A stretch of 64,000 nt of DNA, taken from the NCBI RefSeq assembly GCF_007829035.1, contig NZ_VIVQ01000001.1, positions 2,401,161 through 2,465,160 on the forward strand, given 5' to 3'. The notes beneath the pieces were generated by a model. That model ran no database searches and had not been told where the DNA came from. It worked only from the letters and a program-made list of their open reading frames with translations. The translations under genes and the position numbers were made by a program. Origin of the DNA: Rudaeicoccus suwonensis (lineage in GTDB: Bacteria; Actinomycetota; Actinomycetes; Actinomycetales; Dermatophilaceae). This document shows positions 25,122-33,535 of this stretch, one piece after another; the first letter of the stretch is position 1, and each line of letters starts with the position of its first letter.

Positions 25122-25545
25122 CGTCCGGAAACCAGATGCCGATCTCACGTTCGGCCGACTCGGTGGAGTCGGAGCCGTGCACGATGTTCTGCTGCACCTT
25201 CAGGCCCCAGTCGCGACCGAGGTCACCACGGATCGTGCCCGGCAGCGCAGCGGTCGGGTCGGTCGCTCCCGCAAGCGCGCGGAAGCCTTCGATCGCCCGG
25301 TGGCCCTCGACGATGACGAAGGTTGCCGGCCCGCTGGCCATGAAGTCGACGAGCGGCTCGTAGAACGGCTTGCCCTCGTGCTCGGCATAGTGCTGGGCGA
25401 GCCGTTCACGATCCGGCGTGGTTACGTGCAGCGCGGCGAGGGTGTAGCCCTTGGCCTCGATGCGGCGCAGCACCTCTCCGGTGAGTCCGCGGGCGTAGCC
25501 GTCGGGTTTGACGATGACGAGGGTGCGTTCGAGCGAAGCAGTCAC
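25102..25545 (-). CDS. ndk: Nucleoside diphosphate kinase
   Basis: A 147-aa enzyme that balances NTP pools by phosphate transfer through a histidine. Family marks: RTLVIVKPDGYARGL near the N-terminus, the GPATFVIVEG segment, and the active-site His in NIVHGSDSTESAEREIGIWF (about 119-138). The length is close to the family's usual 135-150. The start is the GTG at 25545 (VTASLERTL). The open frame upstream continues into uppP in another frame and was ignored. The ndk-uppP-DUF4233-folC order is typical of actinobacteria. Confidence 0.96.
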   Translation of the reverse strand: MTASLERTLVIVKPDGYARGLTGEVLRRIEAKGYTLAALHVTTPDRERLAQHYAEHEGKPFYEPLVDFMASGPATFVIVEGHRAIEGFRALAGATDPTAALPGTIRGDLGRDWGLKVQQNIVHGSDSTESAEREIGIWFPDEVSALR

Positions 25546-25568
25546 GTGCCGGAGCCTAACCTGCCGAC

Positions 25569-26390
25569 TCAGGCCGCGATCTTGTCGGTCAGCAGCATCC
25601 CGAACAGGAAGGCCGCAAGCCCGAGGCGGTAATACACGAACGGCCGGAAGCTGTGCGAGGAGATGTAGCGCATCAGCCACGCGATGACGGCATACCCGAT
25701 GGCGAAGGCGATCACCGTGGCGAGCGCGATGTGCGCCCAGCCGTCGGCGCTGGTGCCACCGACGTCCCCCAGTTCGAACAACCCGGAAGCCAGCACCGCC
25801 GGCACCGCCAGCAGGAAGGAATACCGCGCGGCCGACGCGCGGGTGTAGCCCATGAGCAGGCCACCGGAGATCGTCCCGCCGGAGCGTGACACCCCGGGGA
25901 TCAGCGCCAGCGCCTGCCACAGGCCGAACAACAGCCCGTCCCGCTTGGACAGGTCGCCGAGTTCTTTGCGCTGGCTGGCCGTGGCGTCGGCGATCGCCAG
26001 GACGATCGCGAAGGCCACCAGCATCGATGCGGTCACCCACAGATTGCGCAGCGGTCCTTCGATCACGCCCTTCAGTGCCACACCGAGGACGGCGATCGGG
26101 ATCGTGCCCACGATCACCAGCCATCCCATCCGGGCGTCCGGGTCACTGCGTGGCACGCTGCCGCGCACCGAGCCCAGCCACCGGCGGACGATCCGCACGA
26201 TGTCGTTTCGGAAGTAGACCAGCACGGCGGCTTCGGTGCCGAGCTGGCTCACGGCGGTGAAGGCCGCCCCGCCCCCGTCGTTGTTCCAGAACAGACGCGC
26301 CACGATCAACTGGTGGGCCGATGACGAGATCGGCAGAAACTCCGTCAGCCCCTGCACGATGCCCAGCACGAGTGATTCTGCCCAGGTCAC
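25569..26390 (-). CDS. uppP: Undecaprenyl-diphosphatase
   Basis: The 273-aa BacA/UppP membrane enzyme that dephosphorylates undecaprenyl pyrophosphate and so recycles the cell-wall lipid carrier; it also confers bacitracin tolerance. Motifs: GIVQGLTEFLPISSSAH (about 10-26) with the catalytic Glu and Ser cluster, and ALIPGVSRSGGTISGGLLMG with the conserved PGxSRSG. About eight hydrophobic segments are visible. The GTG start at 26390 overlaps the stop of the DUF4233 gene (GTGA), so translation is coupled. Confidence 0.95.
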   Translation of the reverse strand: MTWAESLVLGIVQGLTEFLPISSSAHQLIVARLFWNNDGGGAAFTAVSQLGTEAAVLVYFRNDIVRIVRRWLGSVRGSVPRSDPDARMGWLVIVGTIPIAVLGVALKGVIEGPLRNLWVTASMLVAFAIVLAIADATASQRKELGDLSKRDGLLFGLWQALALIPGVSRSGGTISGGLLMGYTRASAARYSFLLAVPAVLASGLFELGDVGGTSADGWAHIALATVIAFAIGYAVIAWLMRYISSHSFRPFVYYRLGLAAFLFGMLLTDKIAA

Positions 26391-26776
26391 GGGTGGTCCC
26401 GAAGGTAGGTGCGGGTCAGGCGGTCCATCTTGCGGCCTTGTGACAGCGCGAGAATCCACAGCGCGAGGAACATCACGCCGACGATGAGCATCATCGGCAC
26501 GACGACGGACGAGGCGATGGTCAGGATCTGCACGATCCAGCCCACCGTCACCCCCCACGGCCGGCGCAGGTTGCCGGCTGCGACCAGGCAGACCAGTGCC
26601 AGTGCGATGCCGACGAACAGATATGCGGTGTGGTCGGTGTTGCCCTGCGACTTGCCGATGGCGTAGGCGACGAGGGCGCCGAAGAAGACCACCAGCGTCT
26701 GCGACCCGACGACGATGCCGGCGAACCGGCGCGTCATACGTTCGCCGACGCCGTGCACGAGAAGGGTGCCGATCAC
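26387..26776 (-). CDS. DUF4233 membrane protein
   Basis: A 129-aa protein with four hydrophobic segments, starting TRRFAGIVVGSQTLVVFFGALVAY and including WGVTVGWIVQI. It ends in a basic tail (GRKMDRLTRTYLRDHP). This matches the DUF4233 family, found between folC and ndk in actinobacteria. Its function is unknown. The GTG start at 26776 overlaps the folC stop, and its own stop overlaps uppP. An internal ATG (MTRRFAG, 13 codons in) is an alternative start. Confidence 0.85.
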   Translation of the reverse strand: MIGTLLVHGVGERMTRRFAGIVVGSQTLVVFFGALVAYAIGKSQGNTDHTAYLFVGIALALVCLVAAGNLRRPWGVTVGWIVQILTIASSVVVPMMLIVGVMFLALWILALSQGRKMDRLTRTYLRDHP

Positions 26777-28170
26777 GTGTCCGTCTCCCGCAGGCCGAGC
26801 AGGGCGCGCACATCGGCGGCGGTGACGATCGATCCGGTCGCGAGCACCCCGCCGGCCACCCCGCCCTCGTCGGCGAGTTCGGCGGCGCGGTCGATGGCGT
26901 CGGCCAGATCGGGCTCGATGCTGACGCGGTCCTCACCGAAGATGTCGACCGCGAGCGCGCCGAGCACGGCTGGCTCGGTGCTGCGATGGGACGAATTGCG
27001 AGTGATCACAACCTCATCCAGCACCGGCTCCAAGGTGGTCAGCATGTCCTCGGCATCCTTGTCGGCGAAGATCGCGAGCACACCAACCAGCTTGCTGAAG
27101 TTGAACGAGTCCTCCATGGCGTCACGCAACGCACGCACTCCGGCCGCGTTGTGGGCCGCGTCGACCAGCACCGTGGGCGACCGGCGAACGATCTCCAACC
27201 GCCCGGGTGAGGTGACACCGGCCAGACCGGCACGCAGCATCTCGATGTCGAGCGGCTGCTCACCACCTCCGACGAAGGCCTCGACCGCGGCGATCGCGGT
27301 CGCGACGTTGTGCGCCTGGTGCTCGCCGAACAGCGGGACGAACAACTCGCTGTATGTCGCAGCCAACCCCCGGACGTCCAACTGCTGCCCACCGACCGCC
27401 TGGTCACGAGCCACGACCTCGAAGTCGATGTCCTCGCGGCGCGCCGTCGCGGCAACCTCGGCGGCACGCTCAGCGATGAGTTCGTCGACCGACGGGTCCT
27501 GGCGCCCGACGATGACGATGGCGTCGTCCTTGATGATGCCGCGCTTCTCCATCGTGATCTCCTCGACGGTCGAGCCGAGCAGTCTCGTGTGGTCCAGGGA
27601 CACCGGCGTGATGACCGCGACCTGGCCGTCGGCGACATTGGTGGCGTCCCAGAGCCCGCCGAGGCCGACCTCGACGACCGCGACGTCGACCGGCGCGTCC
27701 GCAAAGGCTGCGTAGGCCAGCACCACCATCATCTCGAAATACGTGGTGCGGGGATCGCCCTCGGCGACCGCGCGGTCATCGACGATCTGCACGTAGGGCA
27801 AGACGTCGTCATATGTGCTGATGAATCGCTCGGCGTCGATCGGATTGCCGTTAAACGCGATTCGCTCGCGCAGATCGTGCAGGTGCGGGGAGGTGAACCG
27901 TCCGGTCGACAAGCCCATCTCGCGCAGGATGCGCTCGACCACCCGCGTCGTGGTCGTCTTGCCGTTGGTGCCGGTGAGGTGGATCACCGGGAACGAGCGC
28001 TGCGGGTCACCCAGCAGTTCCATGATCTGGCGCACGCGTTCCAGGGATGGCTCGGGCGAGCTCTCGGGGGTGCGGGCCAGGATCTGCTCGTTGATCTCGC
28101 GCAGCCGTCGGCGGGTCTCGAGCTTGCGCTCGGCCTCGACCTGCGCCGCGTCGGGTCGTCCACTAGCCAT
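26773..28170 (-). CDS. folC: Bifunctional folylpolyglutamate/dihydrofolate synthase
   Basis: A 465-aa Mur-ligase-type enzyme that adds glutamate to folates, and possibly to dihydropteroate. The ATP P-loop is HLTGTNGKTTTTR (about 64-76), followed by GRFTSPHLHDLRERIAFNG, the EVGLGGLWDATNV metal and substrate segment, and SLDHTRLLGSTVEEI. The C-terminal domain has VDAAHNAAGVRAL. The N-terminal about 40 residues (basic coiled-coil-like) are an actinobacterial addition. Start: ATG at 28170, overlapping the end of the GNAT gene by eight bases. Confidence 0.94.
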   Translation of the reverse strand: MASGRPDAAQVEAERKLETRRRLREINEQILARTPESSPEPSLERVRQIMELLGDPQRSFPVIHLTGTNGKTTTTRVVERILREMGLSTGRFTSPHLHDLRERIAFNGNPIDAERFISTYDDVLPYVQIVDDRAVAEGDPRTTYFEMMVVLAYAAFADAPVDVAVVEVGLGGLWDATNVADGQVAVITPVSLDHTRLLGSTVEEITMEKRGIIKDDAIVIVGRQDPSVDELIAERAAEVAATARREDIDFEVVARDQAVGGQQLDVRGLAATYSELFVPLFGEHQAHNVATAIAAVEAFVGGGEQPLDIEMLRAGLAGVTSPGRLEIVRRSPTVLVDAAHNAAGVRALRDAMEDSFNFSKLVGVLAIFADKDAEDMLTTLEPVLDEVVITRNSSHRSTEPAVLGALAVDIFGEDRVSIEPDLADAIDRAAELADEGGVAGGVLATGSIVTAADVRALLGLRETDT

Positions 28171-28669
28171 CGGTGCTGCCTTTCAGTTGCAATCGCATCC
28201 AGATCGAGTCGGGGATCTCGCCGCCCTCGTCGCGGTCGAACACCTCGAACCCGTGGTGCTCGTAGAACCCTCGCGCACCGTCGTTGCCGTCGAGATAGGA
28301 CAAGCGGAGTTCGTCATACTCGTCGGCGGTCGCCCGAGCGATCGCGGCGCGCAGCAGCATCCCGCCGACACCCGAGCCCTGCAGTTCGGGCACGACGTAC
28401 AGCTTCCACAGCACCAGATGCCCGTCGAGCGGGCCGACGGACGTCATGCCGACGATCTCGTCGCCGATCTCGGCCACCGTCACCCGGCCCGCACGGATCG
28501 CGGGGATCGTCGCGTCAGCGGTCCACCACTTGGCCAAACCCATTGCGACGTAGTCTTTTCCGGCGATCGGGATGTAAGTCGCAGGCCACGTGCGATGACC
28601 GACGGCGACGACCCCCTGCAGGTCCTCGCCGGTGGCCGCGCGCAGCGAGACCCCGTCCCGGACCCTCAT
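28163..28669 (-). CDS. GNAT family N-acetyltransferase
   Basis: A 168-aa acetyltransferase. The acetyl-CoA loop is [20 protein letters not shown] (about 100-119), with the C-terminal [18 protein letters not shown] typical of RimI/PaiA-like GNATs. The start is the ATG at 28669, overlapping the ileS stop (ATGA). The longer frame upstream lies in ileS. The substrate (protein amino terminus, polyamine or small molecule) cannot be told. It is co-transcribed between ileS and folC. Confidence 0.85.
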   Translation of the reverse strand: MRVRDGVSLRAATGEDLQGVVAVGHRTWPATYIPIAGKDYVAMGLAKWWTADATIPAIRAGRVTVAEIGDEIVGMTSVGPLDGHLVLWKLYVVPELQGSGVGGMLLRAAIARATADEYDELRLSYLDGNDGARGFYEHHGFEVFDRDEGGEIPDSIWMRLQLKGSTDG

Positions 28670-31600
28670 CGCGTGGCCACCCCGTCGGAGGCGACGCGGT
28701 CGATTCGAACGGTCACGGTCTTGCCACTGCCCAGGTCGACCGACGTGCCGCCCGGCAGCTCGTGACCGGCGCCGGCCGCACCGAATTGCACCGCAAGGGT
28801 CTCGCCCATGATGAGGTTCTGATGGGCGACTGTCGCCTGCCACACCTCGTCGTCGCCGACCACGCTCAGGCTGATCCGGTCGCTGACATCGAGGTCGGCG
28901 TCACGTCGCGCCTGCTGCACTGCGCGGATGACGTCACGGGCGAGGCCCTCGGCGCGCAGTTCGTCGGTGACGTGGGTGTCGAGCACGACGAATCCGCCGC
29001 CCGGCAGCATCGCCGGCACCTGGCCGGGCGGGCCGTCCTGCGCCACGACCGTCTCCAGGGTGAACTCTCCCTCCTGCAGGGTGAGTCCGCCGCTGGTCAC
29101 GGTGCCGTCATCGCCGACCGACCAGTCACCGGACTTGCTGCCCTTGATGGCCAGTTGCACGTCCTTGCCGAGCCGCGGACCGGCGGCCCGAGCGTTCACC
29201 GACAGGCGCTGGCTCACTCCGAAGTCGCTCTCGCCCGCGTCCGTGACATCGACCAGGTGCACCGACCGCACATTGACCTCGTCCGATATCAACGCTGAGA
29301 AGCGTTGCAGCGCCTCCGGATTCGCGCTGACCACGGTCAACTGAGCCAGTGGCAGGCGGACCCGCAACTGTTCGGCCTTGCGCACCGACAATGCCGTCGA
29401 ACACACCGCCCGGGCGCGGTCCATTGCGGCGATGAGCTCGTCGTCCCGCGGCAGGTCGGCGGCCTCCGGGTAGTCGGTCAGGTGCACCGACCGGCCACCG
29501 GTCAGACCGCGCCAGATCTGCTCGGAGGTGAAGGGCAGCAGCGGAGCCGCCACCCGGGTGACGACCTCGAGCGCCGTGTAGAGCGTGTTGAACGCATCGT
29601 GGTCGACATCCTGCCCGGTGGACCAGAAGCGCTCCCGGGAACGACGGATATACCAGTTGGTCAGCACCTCCAGGAAGTTCTGCACCGCATCGCAGGCCTC
29701 GGCCACCGCGAAGGCGTCGAGGCTGGTCTGCACAGAGGCAACCAGTTCGCGCAACTTGGCCAGCAGGTAGCGGTCGAGCACGTCCTCGCTCGCTGTCGAC
29801 CAGTTCGCTTCGACCCCAGCGGCATTCGCATAGAGACTGAAGAAGTACCAGCTGGACCACAACGGCATCAGCACCTGACGGACGCCGTCGCGGATCCCCT
29901 GCTCGGTGACGATCAGGTTGCCGCCGCGCAGGATCGGGCTGCTCATGAGGAACCAGCGCATCGCGTCGGCACCGTCACGGTCGAAGACCTCCGAGACATC
30001 CGGGTAGTTACCCAACGACTTGCTTGCCTTCAAGCCGTCGTTGCCGAGCACGATGCCGTGGCAGATGACGTTCTTGAACGCCGGCCGGTCGAACAGCGCC
30101 GACGCCAGGATGTGCAGCGTGTAGAACCACCCACGGGTCTGACCGATGTATTCGACGACGAAATCCGCCGGATAGTGGTGCTCGAACCAGTCGGCGTTCT
30201 CGAACGGGTAATGCACCTGGCCGTACGGCATCGACCCAGAGTCGAACCACACGTCGAGCACGTCCTCGACGCGGCGCATCGTCGAATTGCCGCTCGGATC
30301 ATCGGGATTCGGCCGCGTCAGCTGGTCGATGCCGGGGCGGTGCAGGTCGGTCACGCGCACGCCGAAGTCGCGCTCGAGCTCGTCGAAGGACCCGTAGACG
30401 TCGACGCGCGGATACTGCGGGTTGTCCGACTTCCACACCGGTATCGGGCTGCCCCAGAAGCGGTTTCGTGAGATCGACCAGTCGCGGGCGTTCTCCAGCC
30501 ACTTGCCGAACTGCCCGTCGCGCACGTTGCCGGGGACCCAGTTGATGTCCTGGTTGTTGGCGAGCATGCGCTCCTTGAACTTCGTCACGCTCACGAACCA
30601 CGACGAAACCGCCATGTAGATCAGCGGGTTCCGGCAGCGCCAGCAGTGCGGGTAGGAGTGCGCATAGGTCTCGCGCTTCAGCAGCACCGTGCCGAGCGAC
30701 ACCTGACCGCTGGCATCGTGCTCGCCGCGCGTGGCCGCCTTGAGGTGGTCGATGATGTGCGGGTTCGCGTCGAAGACCAGCATGCCCTCGTAGTCGTTCA
30801 CCGGGAAGGTGAATCGGCCGTCCGGCCCGACCGGGATCACCGGCGTCATACCTTCGCGGTCGGTGACGACCATGTCCTCCTCACCGAAGGCGCCGGCGCT
30901 GTGCACCAGCCCGGTGCCGTCGGTGGTGGTGACGAAGTCGGCCTCGACGACGCGGAAGGCGTCATCGTGGTCGGCGTAGTAACGGAACGGCGGGGTGTAG
31001 TGCCGGCCGAGCAGGTCGGCGCCGGTCAGCCGCTGCACCACGTGCCGGCTCCAGTCGGCCTTGGCGTCGCCGAAGAGCTCCCGGCTGTATGCCGCAACCC
31101 GCGCCTCGGCGATGACATACCGCTCGGTGGATCCGGTCGGCACATCGCTCTCGACGACGACGTAGTCGATGTCGGGGCGCACCATGATCGCGAGGTTCGA
31201 CGGGAGGGTCCACGGCGTGGTGGTCCAGATGAGGGCGAGTTCGCCTGTCTCCAAACGCAATCCGACGGTGACTGCTGGGTCCTGCCGCATCTGGTAGACA
31301 TCCTCGTCCATACGCAGCTCGTGGTTGGACAGCGGTGTCTCGTCGTTCCAGCAGTAGGGCAGCACGCGGAAGCCCTCGTAGATCAGGCCCTTGTCGAACA
31401 GCTGCTTGAAGACCCACAGCACCGACTCCATGTAGTCCGGCTCGAGCGTCTTGTAGTCGTTGTCGAAGTCGACCCAACGACCCATCCGGTTGACGTACGC
31501 CTCCCACTCCTTGGTGTAGCGCAGCACAGAGGCCCGGGCGGCGTCGTTGAACGTGTCGACGCCCATCTGCAGGATCTCGTCCTTGGTCTTCAGGCCGAGC

Positions 31601-31941
31601 TGCTTCATGGCCTCGAGCTCGGCGGGCAGACCGTGGGTGTCCCACCCGAAGCGGCGCTCGACGCGCTTGCCGCGCATCGTCTGGTAGCGCGGGATGAGGT
31701 CTTTGACATAACCGGTGAGCAGATGGCCGTAGTGCGGCAGCCCGTTGGCGAACGGCGGACCGTCGTAGAACACGAACTCGTTGCTGCCATCGGCGCCGGC
31801 GTCACGCTGCTCGACGGAGGCGCGGAAGGTGCCGTCGGCGTCCCAGTACTTCAGCACCGCCTGCTCGACTGCCGGGAAGTCGGCGGACGACGGCACACCG
31901 GAGGGGTTGTCGGATGTCAGGTCGACCTTGGGGTAGCCCAT
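28666..31941 (-). CDS. ileS: Isoleucyl-tRNA synthetase
   Basis: A 1091-aa class I synthetase of the long, eukaryote-like (IleS2) type usual in actinobacteria. The HIGH motif is PHYGH (about 69-73), WGSPIP and the CP1 editing domain lie in the middle, and the signature loop reads KASKS instead of KMSKS (in [13 protein letters not shown]). The anticodon-binding domain follows from about 690. The C-terminal about 200 residues match long-form IleS. Type 2 enzymes are often less sensitive to mupirocin. The ATG at 31941 lies after a T-box leader, so expression should rise when tRNA-Ile is uncharged. Confidence 0.97.
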   Translation of the reverse strand: MGYPKVDLTSDNPSGVPSSADFPAVEQAVLKYWDADGTFRASVEQRDAGADGSNEFVFYDGPPFANGLPHYGHLLTGYVKDLIPRYQTMRGKRVERRFGWDTHGLPAELEAMKQLGLKTKDEILQMGVDTFNDAARASVLRYTKEWEAYVNRMGRWVDFDNDYKTLEPDYMESVLWVFKQLFDKGLIYEGFRVLPYCWNDETPLSNHELRMDEDVYQMRQDPAVTVGLRLETGELALIWTTTPWTLPSNLAIMVRPDIDYVVVESDVPTGSTERYVIAEARVAAYSRELFGDAKADWSRHVVQRLTGADLLGRHYTPPFRYYADHDDAFRVVEADFVTTTDGTGLVHSAGAFGEEDMVVTDREGMTPVIPVGPDGRFTFPVNDYEGMLVFDANPHIIDHLKAATRGEHDASGQVSLGTVLLKRETYAHSYPHCWRCRNPLIYMAVSSWFVSVTKFKERMLANNQDINWVPGNVRDGQFGKWLENARDWSISRNRFWGSPIPVWKSDNPQYPRVDVYGSFDELERDFGVRVTDLHRPGIDQLTRPNPDDPSGNSTMRRVEDVLDVWFDSGSMPYGQVHYPFENADWFEHHYPADFVVEYIGQTRGWFYTLHILASALFDRPAFKNVICHGIVLGNDGLKASKSLGNYPDVSEVFDRDGADAMRWFLMSSPILRGGNLIVTEQGIRDGVRQVLMPLWSSWYFFSLYANAAGVEANWSTASEDVLDRYLLAKLRELVASVQTSLDAFAVAEACDAVQNFLEVLTNWYIRRSRERFWSTGQDVDHDAFNTLYTALEVVTRVAAPLLPFTSEQIWRGLTGGRSVHLTDYPEAADLPRDDELIAAMDRARAVCSTALSVRKAEQLRVRLPLAQLTVVSANPEALQRFSALISDEVNVRSVHLVDVTDAGESDFGVSQRLSVNARAAGPRLGKDVQLAIKGSKSGDWSVGDDGTVTSGGLTLQEGEFTLETVVAQDGPPGQVPAMLPGGGFVVLDTHVTDELRAEGLARDVIRAVQQARRDADLDVSDRISLSVVGDDEVWQATVAHQNLIMGETLAVQFGAAGAGHELPGGTSVDLGSGKTVTVRIDRVASDGVATR

Positions 31942-32175
31942 GGCTCGCAGTCACTTTCGCGCGTCGTTCGTGTCGGCCACGAGGACGACGCGCCCGGCAT
32001 ACGTCGCCGGCCGACACCGCGGTGCCACCTCGCTTGCCGCACGTCGCGGGTCACCCCGCGGCGCGTGACCGCTCATTCGTGAGCTGTCACGGGCTCGTCC
32101 CGTCCGGTTCTACTGAAGCTCACGTATGACGCAGGCTCGTTCTTCCGGAAGCTCGCCGCTGATGACGGCTCGATC
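31942..32175 (-). ncRNA. T-box leader of ileS
   Basis: The minus-strand leader contains the T-box AGGTGGCACCGCGG (32017-32030). About 130 bases 5' of it is an ATC triplet at 32161-32163 in CCGTCATCAGCGG, a good isoleucine specifier, followed by GGAAGAACG as in the short stem I of actinobacterial T-boxes. Directly after the T-box, GTGTCGGCC (32009-32017) pairs with GGCCGACAC (31970-31978) as the competing helix. No U-tract follows, so translational control is likely. The T-box bulge reads TGGC; TGGT would be expected to pair with the A73 of tRNA-Ile. Confidence 0.88.
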
Positions 32176-32190
32176 GCTGTTGCACCCAGT

Positions 32191-33438
32191 CTACGAACCG
32201 CGGGCGTCCGCGGCCAATCCGGTTTTGCCGGTGGCTGCACCGTCTTGCTCCTGCGGCGTCACGACCGTCAGCAACACACCTTCGGCGATCCGGTAGGGGC
32301 TGCCGGCGACGATCGCGCCGAGGGAGCGCCGCATCCGCGAAACCTCGGCACGCGCGGCCACCGAGTGCTCGGCGTCACCGAACAGCGCCTCCGACAGCTG
32401 GGCAGCCGACATGCCGCCCGGACCTGCCGCAGCCAAGACGGCCACGATCTGAGCACGCCTGGGCGACAAGGCGATTCGCCACGGCTGGCCGTCGCAGGTG
32501 ACTTCGATGGTCGAGTCGGCGCCGAGTTCCAGACGTGCCCGCACAGCACGGTCGTTGCCCGAGGGTCGCACCAACCAGCCGTGGTCGAGGCGTTCGGGCA
32601 GGCACAGGCCCAGCCCGGGGACCACCAGCGGACGGTCGGCGGTCGGTCTGGTGATGCGGTCACGCACCCCGACGCCCCTGCTGTGAGCAACCCACCCTGC
32701 GTCGTCGACGACCAGCGCCGGACCGCCCGCCGCGGCGATGACCGGATCGGCGGTGCGCCGCAGTCGCTCCAGCGCCTCCTGGTGACGCCGCAGCAGCAGT
32801 GACTCCGCGAGCAGCACGGCAGTCTCGACCAGCGCACCGATCGCCGGGTGCAGCGTGAGAGCCGGGCCACTGATGTCGATGATGCCGATCAGATCACCGG
32901 TGCGTGGGTCGTGGATCGGGAAAGCCGTGCAATACCAAGGGTGTTGAGCCTGCTCGAAGTGCTCGCCGGAGAACAGCTGCACGGGCGAGGCCTCGGCCAG
33001 TGCGGTGCCGATCGCATTGGTGCCGACCGTGCTCTCGGTCCACACCGCCCCGTCGGCGAAGCCGAGACCGTCCGCCCGGCGACGCACTGCCGGCGCCCCC
33101 TTGCGCCAGAGGATCACGCCGTCGCCGTCGGTCACCACCATGAGGAAGTGCGACGCGTCGGCCACCGACGACACGACGCGCTCCAGATCGTCGATCACCA
33201 ACCGCAGCTGCGACTCCCGACGCCGACGCTCCAACTCTTGGACGCCCACCGGGTCTCGCGCACCTGTGCGATCGGGCACCAGACCACGACTCATCGCGCG
33301 CTGCCACGACCGGGCCACCAATGGTCGTGGCCGCATCGCGGGTCGACTGCCGCCGATGAGCGCGTCGTGCATCGCCACCAGGTCATGGGCGTAGCGGCCC
33401 AGGTCGGTGCCGGCGGTCACGGCGGCGTAGCTCTTCAC
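32191..33438 (-). CDS. GAF-domain transcriptional regulator
   Basis: A 415-aa regulator. The N-terminal part has the GAF sensor of the AcoR/DhaR type: ESTVGTNAIGTALAEASPVQ (about 145-164) and EHFEQAQHPWYC with FPIHDPRTGDLIGIIDISG. There is no sigma-54 AAA+ domain; instead the C-terminus has a winged-helix-like region (about 315-380: SPRRAQIVAVLAAAG through SRMRRSLGAI). The start is the GTG at 33438 with AGGAG eight bases upstream; the open frame is longer but Cys/Arg-rich. It is divergent from the monooxygenase-amidase-permease-dihydropyrimidinase block and is its likely regulator. The effector is unknown. Confidence 0.8.
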   Translation of the reverse strand: MKSYAAVTAGTDLGRYAHDLVAMHDALIGGSRPAMRPRPLVARSWQRAMSRGLVPDRTGARDPVGVQELERRRRESQLRLVIDDLERVVSSVADASHFLMVVTDGDGVILWRKGAPAVRRRADGLGFADGAVWTESTVGTNAIGTALAEASPVQLFSGEHFEQAQHPWYCTAFPIHDPRTGDLIGIIDISGPALTLHPAIGALVETAVLLAESLLLRRHQEALERLRRTADPVIAAAGGPALVVDDAGWVAHSRGVGVRDRITRPTADRPLVVPGLGLCLPERLDHGWLVRPSGNDRAVRARLELGADSTIEVTCDGQPWRIALSPRRAQIVAVLAAAGPGGMSAAQLSEALFGDAEHSVAARAEVSRMRRSLGAIVAGSPYRIAEGVLLTVVTPQEQDGAATGKTGLAADARGS

Positions 33439-33454
33439 GGGACATCTCCTGAGG

Positions 33455-33472
33455 GTTGCAACCTCGTGCAAC
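33455..33472. promoter_or_regulatory. Inverted repeat in the divergent promoter region, candidate operator
   Basis: GTTGCA (33455-33460) and TGCAAC (33467-33472) form a perfect inverted repeat with a six-base spacer, 17 bases upstream of the GAF regulator start and 64 bases before the monooxygenase start. It could bind that regulator and control both directions. Confidence 0.45.
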
Positions 33473-33535
33473 GCTTCCGTCGAGCCTAACCGCGAGGTGT
33501 GCTGTGGGTCACAATTTCCGCACGAAAGGCCAGCC

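Noticed and set aside
25546..26124. Long upstream extension of the ndk frame
   Set aside because: It reads through uppP in another frame; ndk proteins are about 140 residues and the GTG at 25545 fits.
27310..29298. Open frame of 662 codons across folC, GNAT and ileS on the plus strand
   Set aside because: It spans three conserved minus-strand genes and has no recognisable domain.
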